64,000 nucleotides of DNA from Pseudomonas corrugata (GTDB lineage: Bacteria > Pseudomonadota > Gammaproteobacteria > Pseudomonadales > Pseudomonadaceae), in NCBI RefSeq assembly GCF_001269905.1, contig NZ_LHVK01000005.1, positions 62,001 through 126,000 on the forward strand. Direction: 5' to 3'. Both the position numbers and the translations under genes were made by a program. The notes under the pieces were generated by a model that ran no database searches, had not been told where the DNA came from, and saw only the letters and a program-made list of their open reading frames with translations. Positions 62,748 to 64,000 of the stretch are shown here, one piece after another; positions within the stretch are counted from its first letter, which is position 1; each line of letters begins with the position of its first letter.

Positions 62748-63980
62748 ATGAATCACTCCGTAGTCGCCACGCCTTCAGGTTTGCGTGGCCTGCTCATCCG
62801 TTCGATGGGGCCCGTGGCGACGATTGCCGTGGCCCAGCTGTTCGGCACCTCGCTGTGGTTCAGTGCCAACAGTACCGCCGAAGAGCTGATGCGCGCCTGG
62901 AACGCGACGTCCACCGACATCGGCTGGCTGACCAACGCCGTGCAGTTGGGCTTCATTCTCGGCACATTGAGCCTGTCGCTCAGTGGCGCAGCCGACCGTT
63001 TTCGCGCGAGCACGCTGTTCGTATGCAGCGCCATCGTCGGCGCGCTGTTCAACCTGGGTTTTGCCTGGCTGGCGGAGGGGCTGCTGAGCGGTGCAATGCT
63101 GCGATTCGGTGTGGGTATCACGTTGGCCGGTATCTACCCCATGGGCATGAAACTGATCGTGGGCTGGGCGCCGCAGCGTACCGGCCTGGCCCTGGCTCAA
63201 CTGGTGTCGATGCTGACCCTGGGCACCGCGCTGCCCCATGCCTTGCGGATGGTGGGTGCCGACTGGCCGTGGCAGGCAATCATCACCGCATCCTCGGTGC
63301 TGGCGCTCGCCGGTGCGGTGCTGATCGGTGTGTTGGGCGAGGGCCCCCATGCTCGTATCGGCACCGCCCCTGAACCCGGCAAGACCCCGCGACCAGGAGC
63401 GATTCTCGGTGCCTTCAGGATCGGTCGCTTTCGGGCGGCAACCCTAGGCTACTTCGGCCACATGTGGGAGCTTTACGCGTTCTGGACGCTGGTGCCGCTG
63501 ATCGTGAGCCGTACCGGGTTGGCGTCTTCTTTCCCGGCCTTGGGTGTGGCGGGCCTGTCGTTCTGCATCATGGCGCTGGGGGCAGTGGGGACGATCCTGG
63601 GGGGGCTGTTGTCCCAGCGTACAGGCAGCGCCAAGGTGGCGCTGGGAGCGTTGAGCCTGTCCGGGGCCTGCGGACTGCTGTTTGTCCTCTGGGCCGAGCA
63701 TTTTCCGGCGTGGGCCCTGTTGGCGCTATTGGGTGTCTGGGGCGCGTCGGTGGTGGCCGATTCGCCGCAGTTCTCTGCACTCGCGGCCCAGGCCTGCCCG
63801 CGCGAGGCCGTCGGCAGCGCCCTGGCCATCCAGAATAGCATCGGCTTTGCCATCACCGTTGTCTCGATTGCCGTCACCAGCTGGTTGTTCGAGCGCATCG
63901 GTATCGACGCGCTGTGGCTACTGATACCGGGTCCGGTACTGGGTGTCACCGGATTCATCCTTTCCTCCCGCCAGGCATGA
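62748..63980 (+). CDS. MFS transporter
   Basis: A 410-residue membrane protein with about twelve helices. N-terminal VATIAVAQLFGTSLWFSANS, loop AADRFRAST, and GITLAGIYPMGMKLIVGWAP are consistent with a major-facilitator permease of the nitrate/cyanate or drug type; the second half has LGYFGHMWELYAFWTLVPLI and ACPREAVGSALAIQNSIGFA. ATG 62748 has only a weak ribosome-binding site. Transcribed away from the LysR gene. Substrate unknown. Confidence 0.87.
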   Translation: MNHSVVATPSGLRGLLIRSMGPVATIAVAQLFGTSLWFSANSTAEELMRAWNATSTDIGWLTNAVQLGFILGTLSLSLSGAADRFRASTLFVCSAIVGALFNLGFAWLAEGLLSGAMLRFGVGITLAGIYPMGMKLIVGWAPQRTGLALAQLVSMLTLGTALPHALRMVGADWPWQAIITASSVLALAGAVLIGVLGEGPHARIGTAPEPGKTPRPGAILGAFRIGRFRAATLGYFGHMWELYAFWTLVPLIVSRTGLASSFPALGVAGLSFCIMALGAVGTILGGLLSQRTGSAKVALGALSLSGACGLLFVLWAEHFPAWALLALLGVWGASVVADSPQFSALAAQACPREAVGSALAIQNSIGFAITVVSIAVTSWLFERIGIDALWLLIPGPVLGVTGFILSSRQA

Positions 63981-64000
63981 AGCTTGGTTCTGGCGGGCAG

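Noticed and set aside
1..64000. tRNA, rRNA, insertion sequences, prophage
   Set aside because: Looked for and not seen; no transposase-, integrase- or phage-like protein among the reading frames.

Overview
The window is a GC-rich chromosomal segment of a fluorescent Pseudomonas (P. fluorescens/P. putida type). This rests on the leucine/isovalerate (liu) catabolic cluster, the dense REP sequences with 'GTGGGAGC...GCTCGCG' arms, the Pseudomonas-type small RNAs PrrF and CrcY, a Pseudomonas-type DNA polymerase II gene of 787 codons, and the overall gene repertoire. No rRNA, tRNA, IS element, prophage or CRISPR array was found. It looks like core and soft-core metabolic chromosome with a few lineage-specific patches.

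Layout. 0-5 kb: an HcnA/HcnB-like (opine/amino-acid oxidase type) pair and a PotABC-like ABC transporter, divergent from an IclR regulator. 5.2-5.9 kb: a tandem array of ~135 bp REP-pair units. 5.9-9 kb: an ECF sigma/anti-sigma operon divergent from a catalase-family peroxidase and cytochrome b561; two matching ECF-type promoters face away from each other in the gap. 9-12 kb: an M14 carboxypeptidase, the PrrF small RNA under a Fur box, a small DUF6124-like protein and a CI/PrtR-type repressor that has lost its self-cleavage residues. 11.9-21.6 kb: liuD, liuC, liuB and liuA, an acyl-CoA synthetase, the CrcY small RNA with a sigma-54 promoter, liuE and liuR, with LiuR-type palindromes at both liu promoters. 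21.8-25.2 kb: a LysR regulator, an acyl-CoA dehydrogenase and an oxaloacetate decarboxylase. 25.3-27 kb: a three-gene AT-richer cassette of unknown function. 27.1-34.4 kb: a seven-gene catabolic operon (RpiR regulator, isochorismatase-like hydrolase, glutamine-synthetase-like ligase, N-formylglutamate amidohydrolase-like enzyme, APC permease, and AruF/AruG-like succinyltransferase subunits).

34.6-41.5 kb: a histidine phosphatase with cobF, an FtrA-like regulator divergent from a rhodanese, an AotJ-like binding protein with an AotO-like metallopeptidase, an esterase and a secreted protein. 41.5-47.3 kb: a Tsx-like nucleoside porin with a PurR-like palindrome, the selD-selU selenium operon, a YraQ-type permease and a membrane-anchored histidine phosphatase. 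47.6-54 kb: a GST, a PhzF-like protein, a zinc-type HemB, a second REP macrosatellite of eight ~133 bp units, a DUF1615 lipoprotein, a secreted protein made of nine 13-residue repeats, and another GST. 53.8-64 kb: the pqiA (split)-pqiB-pqiC lipid-transport operon, a CBS protein, DNA polymerase II, an AEC transporter, a LysR regulator and an MFS transporter.

Regulatory content stands out: two global small RNAs with recognisable promoters (PrrF for iron, CrcY for carbon catabolite control), a candidate self-contained ECF regulon, and a repressor with alanine, arginine and valine in place of the catalytic serine, catalytic lysine and cleavage-site alanine. CrcY lies between a fatty-acyl-CoA ligase gene and liuE, inside a branched-chain amino acid catabolic neighbourhood. 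The least explained parts are the 25.3-27.0 kb cassette, the 13-residue-repeat protein and the substrate of the 27-34 kb operon. Functions are inferred from reading translated motifs; no database search was possible.
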